A stretch of 64,000 nt of DNA from Desulforapulum autotrophicum (GCA_020723285.1 DYJE01000029.1:1-64000); one strand, 5' to 3'. Positions 1 to 9,157 are shown, numbered from the stretch's first letter. Notes: generated by a model from the sequence alone, not told the origin. Numbers and translations are program-made.

Positions 1-3
1 TCT

Positions 4-51
4 GGCCAAACACTATAACGCCGCATATGGGACTTTTTACGACGCCATCAA
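4..51. repeat. 48-bp dispersed repeat, copy 1
   Basis: These 48 bases recur identically at 18377-18424, next to vgrG, and in inverted, slightly diverged form at 49608-49651. The unit contains the 12-mer GACTTTTTACGA near one end and CATATG near its centre. It does not code for anything recognisable. The copy lies at the window edge, so its outer part may be missing. Apart from this copy and the direct repeat at 247-465, the first 558 bases hold no gene I can support. Confidence 0.75.
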
Positions 52-246
52 CATTCAACATCCAATGGCGGATTGGAGCCAGTTTGGACAATCTTCCGAT
101 CCTTGCAGCCCTTTTCATGACGATGACTCGTAGGGCGGGTTCTCAAAACCCGACAAATGGCCCGATCCTTATAATAATCGGCCGTTCACGATACCGAGAA
201 GCCCGAATGTGTTAAACCTTCCGTTGCTGTACAACGCATTCACCAT

Positions 247-465
247 CGCCGCATGATAAGGATGGGGGCATTTGTCGGCTTTCGTGCCTCAAGCCGACCT
301 ACGATGACCGCCGCCATGCGCAGATCACTAAAAAATGACCCGATCCTTCATTCGATGTTGGGCGTTGGACGTTCGATGTTCATTTTTCCGCATCCCTTCA
401 TCGCACCTTTTTTTATCCAAAACTCCCGCAAACCCTGTTCATTCACTATTCCTTTCGATCCCCTT
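247..465. repeat. Direct repeat flanking TA module, left copy
   Basis: About 200 bp that match 1219-1445 in the same orientation with scattered substitutions and small gaps. Shared blocks include TGTCGGCTTTCGTGCCTCAA and ATGACCCGATCCTTCATTCG. The long open frame that runs through this copy into the toxin gene is not conserved as a protein in the other copy, so I read it as non-coding repeat. The two copies bracket the toxin-antitoxin genes exactly. Confidence 0.8.
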
Positions 466-495
466 TTTTTCATAATCGTTCATGAAAAATCAACC

Positions 496-526
496 TTGAC
501 AAAGATACTGATACCACATACGGTAT
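496..526 (+). promoter_or_regulatory. Candidate promoter/operator of the toxin-antitoxin pair
   Basis: A consensus -35 hexamer TTGACA at 496-501 is followed after 17 bp by TACGGT (519-524), a poor -10. Overlapping it is the inverted repeat ATACC-N6-GGTAT (511-526). An operator over the promoter fits autoregulation by a ribbon-helix-helix antitoxin. This is sequence inspection only; the -10 assignment is weak. Confidence 0.45.
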
Positions 527-558
527 TATTTATACATCAACTAACAGGAGGTGCCGGT

Positions 559-978
559 ATTCACGTTGTCCTTGATACGAATATCGTATATTCAGGACTC
601 TACTCAATCCATGGGGCGTCGTATCGTATTTTAAAGGCCATGACCCATCGATCGATTACCCCTGTATTATCGGTGGCCCTGTTATTTGAATATGAAGATG
701 TCTTGAAACGAAACAGCCGCAAACTCGGTTTTTCACATCCTGAAATTGATTCTTTCCTGGATAACTTGTGCGGTTTGTCTGTCTTTCAGAAGACTCATTA
801 CCTTTGGCGCCCTTTTTTGCCAGACCCTAAAGATGATCTTGTACTGGAATTGGCCGTTGCGTCCGGTGTCGGACTTATTTCGACATTCAACATAAAAGAT
901 TTCAAAGGCAGCGAACAATTTGGAGTAAGGACCGTCGAGCCAAAAAAATTATTGGAGGATATAAAATGGGTGCTTTAA
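559..978 (+). CDS. PIN-domain toxin (putative RNase) of a type II TA system
   Basis: Probable toxic ribonuclease of the PIN family (COG1569-like), expected to cleave RNA with Mg2+ bound by an acidic cluster. Visible signature residues are Asp6 in LDTN near the N-terminus, Glu44/Glu46 in the LLFEYEDVL segment and Asp92/Asp93 in PDPKDD, followed by a typical late-strand segment. The open frame continues upstream to 253 through repeat DNA, but PIN proteins normally begin with M-x-V-V-L-D-T-N. The codon at that place is ATT (559), seven bases after a perfect AGGAGG (546-551). I therefore place the start at 559 as a possible non-canonical ATT start, giving 139 residues; TTG at 496 or an upstream ATG are alternatives. 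The toxin gene comes first and overlaps the antitoxin by 13 bp. Confidence 0.75.
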   Translation: MHVVLDTNIVYSGLYSIHGASYRILKAMTHRSITPVLSVALLFEYEDVLKRNSRKLGFSHPEIDSFLDNLCGLSVFQKTHYLWRPFLPDPKDDLVLELAVASGVGLISTFNIKDFKGSEQFGVRTVEPKKLLEDIKWVL

Positions 979-1202
979 GCCTCAGACTACCGGAATCCAT
1001 TCACCGCCACATCCGTGAAATCGCAAAAATGGAAGGGGTATCGATCAATCAGCTTATTTCTTCGGCCGTTGCTGAAAAAATCTCCGCGATCATGACTGAA
1101 GATTATTTGAAGAGCCGGGCTGAACGAGCGGATATGTCAGATATGATGGCCATTCTGAATAAAGTTGCCGACCGAAAACCGCTGGAAGGAGATGAGTTGT
1201 AA
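966..1202 (+). CDS. Ribbon-helix-helix (CopG/HicB-type) antitoxin
   Basis: A 78-residue protein with an N-terminal ribbon-helix-helix: a short strand (ALSLRLPES), then two helices containing VSINQLISSAVAEKI. It ends in an acidic tail, which in such antitoxins wraps around the toxin. It probably neutralises the PIN toxin and represses the shared promoter. Its ATG lies inside the 3' end of the toxin gene, with GGAGG eight bases upstream, so the two are translationally coupled. Toxin-first order is less common than antitoxin-first but is known for several families. Family assignment is by pattern, not by search. Confidence 0.75.
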   Translation: MGALSLRLPESIHRHIREIAKMEGVSINQLISSAVAEKISAIMTEDYLKSRAERADMSDMMAILNKVADRKPLEGDEL

Positions 1203-1218
1203 TACCTATACGGTCCGC

Positions 1219-1445
1219 CGCCATGCGCAGCATGAGTAAGGATGGGGCCATTGTCGGCTTTCGTGCCTCAAGCCGACCTACGATGACCGCCGTCCTGCGC
1301 CAATCTCTATCAAATGACCCGATCCTTCATTCGATGTTGGGCGTTGGGCGTTGGATGTTCGACGTTCATTTTTCCGCATCCCGGCACCGCACCTTAATAT
1401 ATACCGCCCTCCGCAAACCCCGGCCATTCACCATTCATTTCAATC
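1219..1445. repeat. Direct repeat flanking TA module, right copy
   Basis: Matches 247-465 in the same orientation. It starts a few bases after the antitoxin stop and ends just before the 3' end of the converging comM gene. It fills the whole intergenic gap. No gene is supported here. Confidence 0.8.
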
Positions 1446-1448
1446 TTT

Positions 1449-2984
1449 TCATTTCAATCCTTTCATCCGATCCATGTTCCGATACTGAATCGCCTCGGAC
1501 ACATGTACCGCCCGGATGGCGTCTTCCCCCCCAAGATCGGCGATGGTCCGGGCAATCTTGATCACCCGGTTGTAGGCTCTGGCGGAAAGACCCAGGCGGT
1601 TGATGGCCTGTTCCAGAAGATTTAAGCACTCGCTGTCCATGGCGCAGAAACGCTGGATCATCCGGCTGCTCATCTGGGCGTTGGCGTGCACGCCGAGATT
1701 TTTGAACCGCCGCTGCTGAATCGATCGCGCGGCCATCACCCGTTCCCGCACCGCCGCCGAAGTTTCGGCCGCACGGCCCCGTGTGATTTCCCGGAACGGG
1801 ACGGCGGGAACGTCGATGTGGATGTCGATACGGTCCAGCAGCGGACCGGAAAGCCTTGATCTGTAACGGTCGATCTGAGCCGGAGAACAGGTGCAGGCAT
1901 GGGTTTTGTCGGTCATGTATCCGCAGGGACAGGGGTTCATGGCGGCCACGAGGCTGAAGGCCGATGGAAAGGTCAGGGTGGAGGCGGCCCGTGAAATGGT
2001 GACTTTCCTATCTTCAAGCGGCTGCCTGAGCACCTCCAGAACGTGTTTCTTGAACTCCGGAAGTTCGTCCAGGAAAAGAACGCCGTTGTGAGCGAGGCTG
2101 ACTTCTCCGGGCCGGGGATGATGACCGCCGCCGATGAGACCGGCGTCGGACACGGTATGATGGGGGGAACGAAACGGGCGACGGGTCACCAGGGCTTGGT
2201 CTTTCCCGAGAAGCCCGGCCACGGAAAAAATCTTGGTGGTTTCAATGGCCTCTTCAAAGGACAAAGGCGGAAGAATGGACGAGAAACTTCGGGCCAGCAT
2301 GGTTTTTCCCGAGCCCGGGGGACCTGACATCAAAAGATTATGGGAACCTGCCGCCGATATTTCCAGGGCGCGTTTCACATGCTCCTGCCCCATGATTTCG
2401 GAAAAATCCGTGTCATGGCGGCCGCCGTCCCTGAACAGGGCGTCGATGTCCGTCCGTTCACATTCAATATCCGTATGCCCCAGAACAAACCCCACCACCT
2501 GGGACAGGGTCCGTGCGGGATAGACGTCGATACCCTTGACCACCGACGTTTCCCGCCGGTTTTCAAAGGGCACCACAATCCCTTTGTAACCGGCTTTCCG
2601 GGCGGCCATGGCCATGGGCAACGAACCTTTCACGGCCTTGAGCCGCCCGTCCAGGGACAGTTCTCCGAAAAAAAGATAGGGTTTGACGGCGTCCTGGGGC
2701 GCGGCCCCGGTGGCCACCAGAATGGCCACGGCCATGGGAAGATCGAAGGCCGTGCCGTCTTTCTTCACATCGGCGGGAGCCAGGTTCACGGTGATCCGGT
2801 CGTCGGGGAATGCGTAACCCGAATTCCGGATGGCGGACTGGACCCTCTCCCTGCTCTCTTTCACCGCCGCGTCGGGAAGCCCCACGGTGGTGAAGGCCGG
2901 AAGGCCGTAACGGATATCCACTTCCACATCGATGATGGAACCGTCGATGCCTTCGACGGCGCAGCTTGAAATACGGGAAAGCAC
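1449..2984 (-). CDS. comM: YifB/ComM-family Mg-chelatase-like AAA+ ATPase
   Basis: A 511-residue full-length member of the YifB/ComM family. In Haemophilus and Vibrio, ComM is a hexameric helicase that promotes branch migration during natural transformation. The N-terminal Lon-protease-like region (about 1-170) contains [14 protein letters not shown]. The AAA+ core has Walker A GPPGSGKT at about 221-228, Walker [11 protein letters not shown] at about 302-311, and the family's Cys cluster CPCG...CTC at about 352-366. A C-terminal lid domain follows. The start codon is GTG, preceded by GGAGG at 2991-2995. Its promoter faces that of lpxC across a 253-bp gap. Family is certain; role in DNA uptake in this organism is inferred. 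Confidence 0.93.
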   Translation of the reverse strand: MLSRISSCAVEGIDGSIIDVEVDIRYGLPAFTTVGLPDAAVKESRERVQSAIRNSGYAFPDDRITVNLAPADVKKDGTAFDLPMAVAILVATGAAPQDAVKPYLFFGELSLDGRLKAVKGSLPMAMAARKAGYKGIVVPFENRRETSVVKGIDVYPARTLSQVVGFVLGHTDIECERTDIDALFRDGGRHDTDFSEIMGQEHVKRALEISAAGSHNLLMSGPPGSGKTMLARSFSSILPPLSFEEAIETTKIFSVAGLLGKDQALVTRRPFRSPHHTVSDAGLIGGGHHPRPGEVSLAHNGVLFLDELPEFKKHVLEVLRQPLEDRKVTISRAASTLTFPSAFSLVAAMNPCPCGYMTDKTHACTCSPAQIDRYRSRLSGPLLDRIDIHIDVPAVPFREITRGRAAETSAAVRERVMAARSIQQRRFKNLGVHANAQMSSRMIQRFCAMDSECLNLLEQAINRLGLSARAYNRVIKIARTIADLGGEDAIRAVHVSEAIQYRNMDRMKGLK

Positions 2985-3057
2985 GAAAGAGCCTCCTTTT
3001 GGATGTCAAAAAACTGGCTATAGCAGATGAACGGAAAAGGAACAATCCTTTTGTATT

Positions 3058-3085
3058 TTGCAATTTCGGATGTTTCATGTATAAT
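3058..3085 (+). promoter_or_regulatory. Candidate sigma-70-type promoter for lpxC
   Basis: TTGCAA (3058-3063), a 16-bp spacer, then a perfect TATAAT (3080-3085). It sits in the comM/lpxC divergent gap and would give lpxC a leader of about 145 nt. Pattern only. Confidence 0.45.
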
Positions 3086-3237
3086 CCCGCGAAAACCAGG
3101 CGGATTTCTGCCCGCAACCTGAATCATAACCTGCTGAATCAGAACGGTTTAAGCGTGTTACTTCCACACGGAATTTCAGGTCTTTTCGTGAAACAAAACC
3201 CCGGCACAAGCCGGATTCAAGATATGGACACGGATGC

Positions 3238-4158
3238 ATGGATTATAAACCGTTATTCACACGCCAGCGGACCCTGGCCAAAGCTGTTTCCTGTAAAGGC
3301 GTGGGCGTTCACTCGGGGATTTCCGTCGATCTCACCATCAAACCGGCTCCGGCCAACCACGGCATCAAATTCATACGCACCGACCTGCCGGACAGCCCGG
3401 CCATCAGCGCCATTTTCAACAATGTGGTGGACACCAGCCTTGCCACGGTCATCGGCAACGAAGGGGCCATCGTCTCCACCATCGAACATCTCATGGCGGG
3501 GTTCTTCGGTCTTTCCATCGACAACGCCGTGGTGGAGATATCGGGCTATGAAATGCCCATCATGGACGGAAGTGCGGCCCAGTTCACCCGGATGATGCTG
3601 GAGGCGGGAATCACGGACCTTGCATCCCCCCGGACCTTTATCGTCATCACCGACGAACTGGCCATCGAGGAATTCGGCAAAACCGTCAGGGCCACGCCTC
3701 ACCCGAATTTCAAACTCAGCTGTGCCATCGAATTCGATCATCCGCTGATCCAAAAACAGACCTACGTGTTCGACATGTGCGACCGGGCCTTCACCGAAGA
3801 GATCAGCCGGGCACGGACCTTCGGATTCTACAAGGATGTTGAGCAGTTGAGGCTCTACGGCCTGGCCAAGGGAGCCACACTGGACACCGGTATCGCCATC
3901 GACAAGGAAAGCGTCATGAACGAAGACGGCCTTCGTTTCGACGATGAATTCGTCCGTCACAAACTACTGGACTGCCTGGGGGATTTTTCCCTCATGGGCA
4001 TGCCGATCCTGGGCCATATCGAAACGTTCAAATCCGGCCACGCCTTCAACCACGCCTTCCTGAAAGAACTGTTCAGCCGGAAGGACTGCTGGGAAACGAT
4101 GACCTTCGGAAGTCCGGCCGCAGGGGATGTCAAGGCATCAAATTCCCTTGCCATTTGA
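3238..4158 (+). CDS. lpxC: UDP-3-O-acyl-N-acetylglucosamine deacetylase
   Basis: Catalyses the committed zinc-dependent deacetylation of lipid A synthesis in the cytoplasm. Length (306 aa) is normal. Zinc ligands are visible as His84 (TIEHLMA), His241 and Asp245 (RHKLLDCLGD), and the catalytic His268 lies in SGHAFNH. It begins a plus-strand run with a DUF4390 protein, ntrY, ntrX and rsmD, all spaced within about 110 bp. The Shine-Dalgarno sequence before the ATG at 3238 is weak. Presence of lpxC implies a lipopolysaccharide outer membrane. Confidence 0.96.
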   Translation: MDYKPLFTRQRTLAKAVSCKGVGVHSGISVDLTIKPAPANHGIKFIRTDLPDSPAISAIFNNVVDTSLATVIGNEGAIVSTIEHLMAGFFGLSIDNAVVEISGYEMPIMDGSAAQFTRMMLEAGITDLASPRTFIVITDELAIEEFGKTVRATPHPNFKLSCAIEFDHPLIQKQTYVFDMCDRAFTEEISRARTFGFYKDVEQLRLYGLAKGATLDTGIAIDKESVMNEDGLRFDDEFVRHKLLDCLGDFSLMGMPILGHIETFKSGHAFNHAFLKELFSRKDCWETMTFGSPAAGDVKASNSLAI

Positions 4159-4270
4159 GGGGGCCTCGGATATAGATGACCGTTAAACGGGGGCCGGGAC
4201 AATCGGATAATATGGCGAAAACCCATGGATTTTGGCGCTGGCTTCATTCCGGATGCATCTGGGGAAACGA

Positions 4271-4882
4271 ATGCACATGAGATCACCAAGCACACACCTG
4301 AACGCCACCAGAAAGCTGAGCGCCATCGCCTGCGCAGCTGTTATCTTCGTTCTGGCCGTGTTCCTTCCGTCCGGAAAGGCCCACGCGGCTCCGGGTGCGC
4401 GCATCACCAATATGACCCTGAACAGCACACGGGACTCCCTTCTCCTTTATTTCGATGTGGACAACGCCTTCAACGAAAACCTGACAGCGGCGGTAAACAG
4501 CGGCCTGAGCATTTCGTTTTCCTTTCCCGTCACCATCTATCAGTCCCGGAGCCTCTGGCGAGACATCCCGATCACCCAGCTCGATCTCACCAACACCATC
4601 AAATACGACCCTTTGAAAAAAGAATACACCGTCACCCGGTCCTGGAAAAATCCGGAGCCGGTGAAAGTGGCCAGCTTCGATGAAGCCGCCGCACTGATGA
4701 CCCGGATCGACGGGCTGAACCTCACCCAGGTCAAGGGGCTTGTCCGGGGCGGAAAGTACAAGATCAGGGTCAAGGCCCGAATGAACGAGGTTTCAAGACC
4801 CAAATATCTGAAATACGTTCTTTTTTTCCTGAATTCCTGGAAACTTGAAACGCGCTGGAATGCCGTCACTTTCATCTATTGA
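4271..4882 (+). CDS. DUF4390 family exported protein
   Basis: About 203 residues from the ATG at 4271, chosen because GGGGA sits a few bases upstream; the frame is open from a TTG at 4232. A cleavable signal peptide is visible (hydrophobic AIACAAVIFVLAVFLP, then a KAHAAPG cleavage region). The mature part is rich in beta-strand, with segments such as SISFSFPVTIYQ and YKIRVKARMNEV, matching DUF4390. These proteins are usually found directly upstream of an NtrY-like kinase, as here, and may be periplasmic partners of it. That role is an inference; no biochemical function is known to me. Confidence 0.75.
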   Translation: MHMRSPSTHLNATRKLSAIACAAVIFVLAVFLPSGKAHAAPGARITNMTLNSTRDSLLLYFDVDNAFNENLTAAVNSGLSISFSFPVTIYQSRSLWRDIPITQLDLTNTIKYDPLKKEYTVTRSWKNPEPVKVASFDEAAALMTRIDGLNLTQVKGLVRGGKYKIRVKARMNEVSRPKYLKYVLFFLNSWKLETRWNAVTFIY

Positions 4883-4930
4883 TCGATATTCACATGAACA
4901 TCGGTCATTTCCCCCACAGGACGAGAGAGC

Positions 4931-7159
4931 ATGGAACCTGATCCGAACTTAAAGGCGACGTCCCTTTCGTTGGTCGAAAAAAAACACCGGAAATTGGAAT
5001 TCTTCCTCATCGGAGCCATTTTCTGCGCCGTCAGCGCCATCTCCTTTGTAATCAGCCGAGCCACCCCGTTCGGTGACGACGCACCGGCGTCCAACACCAT
5101 CTTGATGTTCATCCTCATCAACCTCAACATGATGCTGTTTCTCCTTCTGATCGTCCTGGTGTTCCGAAACATCATCAAGCTCTACTCCGACAGAAAACAC
5201 AAAATCATGGGGTCCAAACTGAGGACCAAGCTCCTGGTGGCCTTCATCGCCCTCACCCTCCTTCCCACCACGGTGCTTTTTTATTTTTCCATCCAGTTCA
5301 TTTCCACAAGCCTCGACCTGTGGTTCAATCCTCCCGTGGAAAAGGCCCTTGAGAACTCCCTGGCCATCGGGCGCCAGCTCTACACCTATGTGGAAGAGCA
5401 CAGCCGTTTCTTCATGGACAAAGTGGCGTTGCGCGTGGCCGATAACGATTACCTCGCCCCGGCCAAACGGGACGCCCTCAACCGTTATCTGTCGGCAAGC
5501 CGTGAAGAAAACCACCTGAGTTCCATGGAGATTTATGATGAAAAGGGGAACCGGCTGGCGTATTCCGCTGTGGAGGATGTGGATCTTTTCCTTAAAAAAC
5601 CCGTAGAACTTGAAGAACTTGTCAAACCTTCGGACAACGGCCCTGCAAGAACCTATTCGGAGACCGCAGCCGAACGGGAGCTGATCAGGTCCGTGGCCGC
5701 CCTGCCCATGGGCGCTCCACCGGACCGCATCAAAGGATATGTGGTCCTCTCCGTGGTGATCCCGGCAAACATGAGTCAAAGCATGACCTCCATCTCCCTG
5801 GGTTTTCAGGAATACCAGCAGATCAAGCTGTACAAAAGCCCCATCCAGCTCTCCTTTGTCATCGCCCTTTCCGTTGTGGGACTTCTGGCCGTATTCTGTG
5901 CCGTGTGGTTCGCGTTCCACATGGCCAAATCCATAACCATCCCCATCCTGAAGCTTGCGGAAGGCACGCGGCGCGTGGCTGAAGGTGACCTGGGATTCCA
6001 TATCGACATTGTCACCGACGATGAAATCGGAACCCTTGTGGGTTCGTTTAACAAGATGACCCATGACCTCAGCCTCAGCCGGACACAGCTGGCTCTGTCC
6101 GCCCGAATGCTGAGGGAGCAGAACCAGAAAATCGAGGAACGACGCCAGTACATGGAAATCGTGCTTCAAAACGTTTCAGCCGGAGTCATTTCCCTGGACC
6201 CCTGGGGCAATGTGGCCACCCTCAACAAATCGGCGGAACGGATGCTGGGGGTCAAGGCCGAACAGGTTTTGAAAAAAAACTTCAAGGAACTGCTGGACCG
6301 GCAGCATATCGGCAAAGCCGAGGAGGTGGCAGAGAAACTGGAGTTCAGCGGAGCGGGTGTGGATTTCCCTTTAAGCCTCACCCTGAACAACAGGCTCAGG
6401 AGCTTCATGGTTCACTCCAACGCCCTGAAAGACGACGACGGAAACCCGATGGGTACGGTGATCGTGTTCGACGACCTGACGGAACTTGAAAAGGCCCAGC
6501 GTGTCGCGGCCTGGCGGGAAGTGGCCCGTCGCATCGCCCATGAAGTCAAAAACCCCCTGACCCCAATCGCCCTGTCCGCCGAACGCCTGAAACGAAGATA
6601 CTCGGCCAAAGTCGCCGATCCGGTGTTCGACGAATGCACGAGGACCATCATCGACCATGTGGACCTGATCCGCAATCTGGTCAACGCCTTTTCATCCTTT
6701 GCCCGCTTCCCAATGAGCAATCCCGGCCCCTGCGACCTGCCCCTGATCATCGAGGAATCGGTTTCGCTGTACCGGGAAAGCCACAATCATGTGACTTTCG
6801 ACATTGTCCGTGAAACGGATATTCCCCTCATCAACCTGGACCGGCAGCAGATCAAGCAGGCCATGATCAACCTTCTGGACAATGCCATTTCGGCCCTTCA
6901 GAACAACGGGCTTGTCCGGATTGTCATGAACCACGACGCCCATAAAAACATCGTGACCCTCGAAGTGGCGGACAACGGGCCCGGAATTCCCGACCCCATC
7001 AAACCCCGGCTTTTCGAGCCTTATTTCTCGACAAAAAAATCAGGAACGGGCCTCGGCCTGGCCATTGTCAACTCCATCGTCGCCGATCACAACGGCAACA
7101 TCCGTGTACTGGACAACCATCCCCAGGGCGCCCGGTTTATCATCGAATTCCCGGCCTGA
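4931..7159 (+). CDS. ntrY: NtrY-like transmembrane sensor histidine kinase
   Basis: Sensor kinase of 742 residues. The order is: two N-terminal membrane segments (about 25-45 and 57-78), another near 98-118, an extracytoplasmic sensor region, a membrane segment near 310-330, HAMP (about 335-390), PAS, HisKA with the phospho-acceptor His in VARRIAHEVKNPLTPI, and HATPase_c with N box NLLDNAISAL, G1 DNGPGIP and G2 GTGLGLAIV. This is the NtrY/PrsK-type layout. It is followed after 34 bp by its cognate sigma-54-type regulator. The signal sensed is unknown; nitrogen, redox and envelope roles have been reported for the family. The DUF4390 gene just upstream may encode an accessory sensor. Confidence 0.9.
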   Translation: MEPDPNLKATSLSLVEKKHRKLEFFLIGAIFCAVSAISFVISRATPFGDDAPASNTILMFILINLNMMLFLLLIVLVFRNIIKLYSDRKHKIMGSKLRTKLLVAFIALTLLPTTVLFYFSIQFISTSLDLWFNPPVEKALENSLAIGRQLYTYVEEHSRFFMDKVALRVADNDYLAPAKRDALNRYLSASREENHLSSMEIYDEKGNRLAYSAVEDVDLFLKKPVELEELVKPSDNGPARTYSETAAERELIRSVAALPMGAPPDRIKGYVVLSVVIPANMSQSMTSISLGFQEYQQIKLYKSPIQLSFVIALSVVGLLAVFCAVWFAFHMAKSITIPILKLAEGTRRVAEGDLGFHIDIVTDDEIGTLVGSFNKMTHDLSLSRTQLALSARMLREQNQKIEERRQYMEIVLQNVSAGVISLDPWGNVATLNKSAERMLGVKAEQVLKKNFKELLDRQHIGKAEEVAEKLEFSGAGVDFPLSLTLNNRLRSFMVHSNALKDDDGNPMGTVIVFDDLTELEKAQRVAAWREVARRIAHEVKNPLTPIALSAERLKRRYSAKVADPVFDECTRTIIDHVDLIRNLVNAFSSFARFPMSNPGPCDLPLIIEESVSLYRESHNHVTFDIVRETDIPLINLDRQQIKQAMINLLDNAISALQNNGLVRIVMNHDAHKNIVTLEVADNGPGIPDPIKPRLFEPYFSTKKSGTGLGLAIVNSIVADHNGNIRVLDNHPQGARFIIEFPA

Positions 7160-7193
7160 AATTTTTTATGACACCTAATAAAGGAGCAAAACC

Positions 7194-8543
7194 ATGTTTC
7201 CAACCCTTTTGATCGTCGATGACGAGCCTTCCATCATCAGCAGCTTAAAGGGCCTTCTCTCGGATGAAGGGTTCGAGGTCCTCACCGCGGCCAACGGGTA
7301 CGAAGGCCTGAAAGTGGTGGAAAGCGAATCCCCGGACCTGGTGCTTCTGGACATCTGGATGCCCGGCATCGACGGCATCGAAACCCTCAAGGAAATCAAG
7401 AAAACAAACCCCAGGCTTCCGGTGATCATGCTGTCCGGCCACGGGACCATCGAAACAGCGGTGACCGCCACCAAACACGGGGCGTTCAGCTTCATCGAAA
7501 AACCCATCTCCATCGACAAAGTCATCGTGGCCATCAACAACGCCCTGAACTTCAGAAAACTGGAAGAGGAAAACAGATACCTTCGCACCCGGATGATCTC
7601 CCAAAATTCCATCGACGGCATCAGCCCCGCCATCCAGGCCCTCAAACAGAAGATCATGCTTTCAGCGCCCGCGGACTCGTCCATCCTCATCACCGGAGAA
7701 AACGGAACGGGCAAGGAGCTGGTGGCCAAAACCATTCATCAGTTCAGCAAGCGTTCCGACCATCCCATGATCACGGTGAACTGTGCGGCCATTCCCGACG
7801 AAATGTTCGAAAGCGAGCTGTTCGGTCATGAAAAAGGGGCTTTTCCCCAGGCCGTCTCCAAAAACATCGGAAAATTTGAAATCGCGGACAAGGGAACACT
7901 GTACCTGGACGAAATCGGGGACATGAGCCTCGCCAATCAGGCCAAAATCATCCAGGTGATCCAGGAACAGAAATTCACGCGACTGGGCGGAAACCGGGTC
8001 CACGATGTGGATGTCAGGATCATCGCCTCCACCAACAAAAATCTTGAAAAAGCCATTGAAGAGGGACGGTTCCGGGAAGACCTGTACTTCCGGCTGAACG
8101 TGATCCCCATCCATGTTCCGTCACTCAGGGAACGGGCCGGAGACGCGCCTATCCTCATGATGTCTTTCCTTCGGAAATGGGCTGAAAAAACCGGGGGAAC
8201 CTTGAAAACCCTGGCCGCCGACACCCTGGAACTCCTTGCCCGGGAACTCTGGCCGGGCAATGTCCGGGAACTGAAAAACCTGGCGGAACGCCTGGCGGTG
8301 ACCGTTTCATCCGATGTGATCTCCGCCGCGGACCTCATTGCGGTCCTCAGCCGGACCCCTTCCGTCAACCAGGCCGTTCTCTGCCCGCCCTTCGATACCG
8401 TGGACAGTCTCAAAGAAGCCCTTGCCCTGTTCGAGCAGTTGTTTGTCCGTGAAAAAGCAGCGGCACTCGGAAACGACCTGGACAAAGCCGCCAAAACTTT
8501 GGGCATCAGTGTGTCTCACCTGAAAAAAGCGCTGGCCCGCTGA
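7194..8543 (+). CDS. ntrX: NtrX-like response regulator with degenerate GAFTGA loop
   Basis: A 449-residue response regulator: receiver domain with phospho-acceptor Asp53 (LLDIWMPG), AAA+ core with Walker A GENGTGKE (168-175) and Walker B LYLDEIGD (about 236-243), and a C-terminal Fis-type helix-turn-helix that ends abruptly at the chain end. The sigma-54 contact loop reads GAFPQA (215-220) instead of GAFTGA. Loss of the Thr and second Gly normally abolishes sigma-54 activation, so this protein may act as a repressor or as a sigma-70-type regulator, as argued for some NtrX proteins. It overlaps nothing and has GGAG-type ribosome-binding sequence just upstream. Confidence 0.88.
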   Translation: MFPTLLIVDDEPSIISSLKGLLSDEGFEVLTAANGYEGLKVVESESPDLVLLDIWMPGIDGIETLKEIKKTNPRLPVIMLSGHGTIETAVTATKHGAFSFIEKPISIDKVIVAINNALNFRKLEEENRYLRTRMISQNSIDGISPAIQALKQKIMLSAPADSSILITGENGTGKELVAKTIHQFSKRSDHPMITVNCAAIPDEMFESELFGHEKGAFPQAVSKNIGKFEIADKGTLYLDEIGDMSLANQAKIIQVIQEQKFTRLGGNRVHDVDVRIIASTNKNLEKAIEEGRFREDLYFRLNVIPIHVPSLRERAGDAPILMMSFLRKWAEKTGGTLKTLAADTLELLARELWPGNVRELKNLAERLAVTVSSDVISAADLIAVLSRTPSVNQAVLCPPFDTVDSLKEALALFEQLFVREKAAALGNDLDKAAKTLGISVSHLKKALAR

Positions 8544-8563
8544 CGGACGCGGGAGGAAAACGG

Positions 8564-9157
8564 ATGTTGCGAATCATCGGAGGCATGTACAAGAAAAAAA
8601 AACTGTTTACCGTTCAGGGCTTAGGGACACGCCCCACCGCTGACCGTCTCCGGGAAACCCTTTTCAACATCCTGGGCATGGAGGTCAGAAACGCCGTGGT
8701 CCTGGATCTTTTTTCCGGCACCGGCGCACTGGGTCTCGAAGCCCTGAGCCGGGGGGCCGAATCCTGTGTCTTTGTGGACAACAGCCGGGAGGCCCTTTCC
8801 GTGATCCGCAAAAACTGCGAGGCCTGCACCGCCCTGACTGTTCGGACCACGGTCATCAGCCGGGACGCGAGCCGGGATCTTTCCTGTCTCAGGACCACCG
8901 CTCCGTTGTTCAATCTTGTTTTTGCCGACCCGCCTTACGGAAAAGGTCTTGTCCCGCTTGCCCTGGCTGCCCTTGTCAAAGCCGGGTGTCTGGCCGATGA
9001 GGCCCTGATCGTCGCCGAACATGATCCGGCCGACAGCATGACTCCCCCAACGCCCGGTTTTACCCAAACGGACCAGCGTTTCTACGGACGTTCGGCTTTG
9101 ACGTTTTTCAGGTTCCGGTTGCCCGGCTCCGAAGAGAATCCAGCGACCCTACCCTGA
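8564..9157 (+). CDS. rsmD: 16S rRNA (guanine966-N2)-methyltransferase
   Basis: Methylates G966 of 16S rRNA during 30S assembly. The 197-residue protein shows the family N-terminus MLRIIGG, the SAM-binding motif VLDLFSGTGALGLEALSRGA and the catalytic DPPY motif (FADPPYGKG). It closes the lpxC-ntrYX run, 20 bp after ntrX. In many bacteria coaD follows immediately; here coaD is 14 kb away (23497), beyond the secretion island. Confidence 0.94.
   Translation: MLRIIGGMYKKKKLFTVQGLGTRPTADRLRETLFNILGMEVRNAVVLDLFSGTGALGLEALSRGAESCVFVDNSREALSVIRKNCEACTALTVRTTVISRDASRDLSCLRTTAPLFNLVFADPPYGKGLVPLALAALVKAGCLADEALIVAEHDPADSMTPPTPGFTQTDQRFYGRSALTFFRFRLPGSEENPATLP

Noticed and set aside
27-215. 62-codon open frame at the window start
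   Set aside because: It starts inside the dispersed 48-bp repeat, has no ribosome-binding site and matches nothing I recognise.
253-558. N-terminal extension of the PIN toxin
   Set aside because: The extension is repeat DNA that recurs at 1219-1445, and PIN proteins begin at about 559. Kept as an alternative in the toxin entry.
2966-3595. 209-codon plus-strand frame overlapping the start of lpxC
   Set aside because: Out of frame with lpxC, whose zinc-ligand motifs fix the correct frame.
4949-6169. 406-codon open frame antisense to ntrY
   Set aside because: It lies wholly inside a strongly supported kinase gene. The translation is His/Gly/Asp-rich with no motif, as expected for the complement of biased GC-rich coding sequence.
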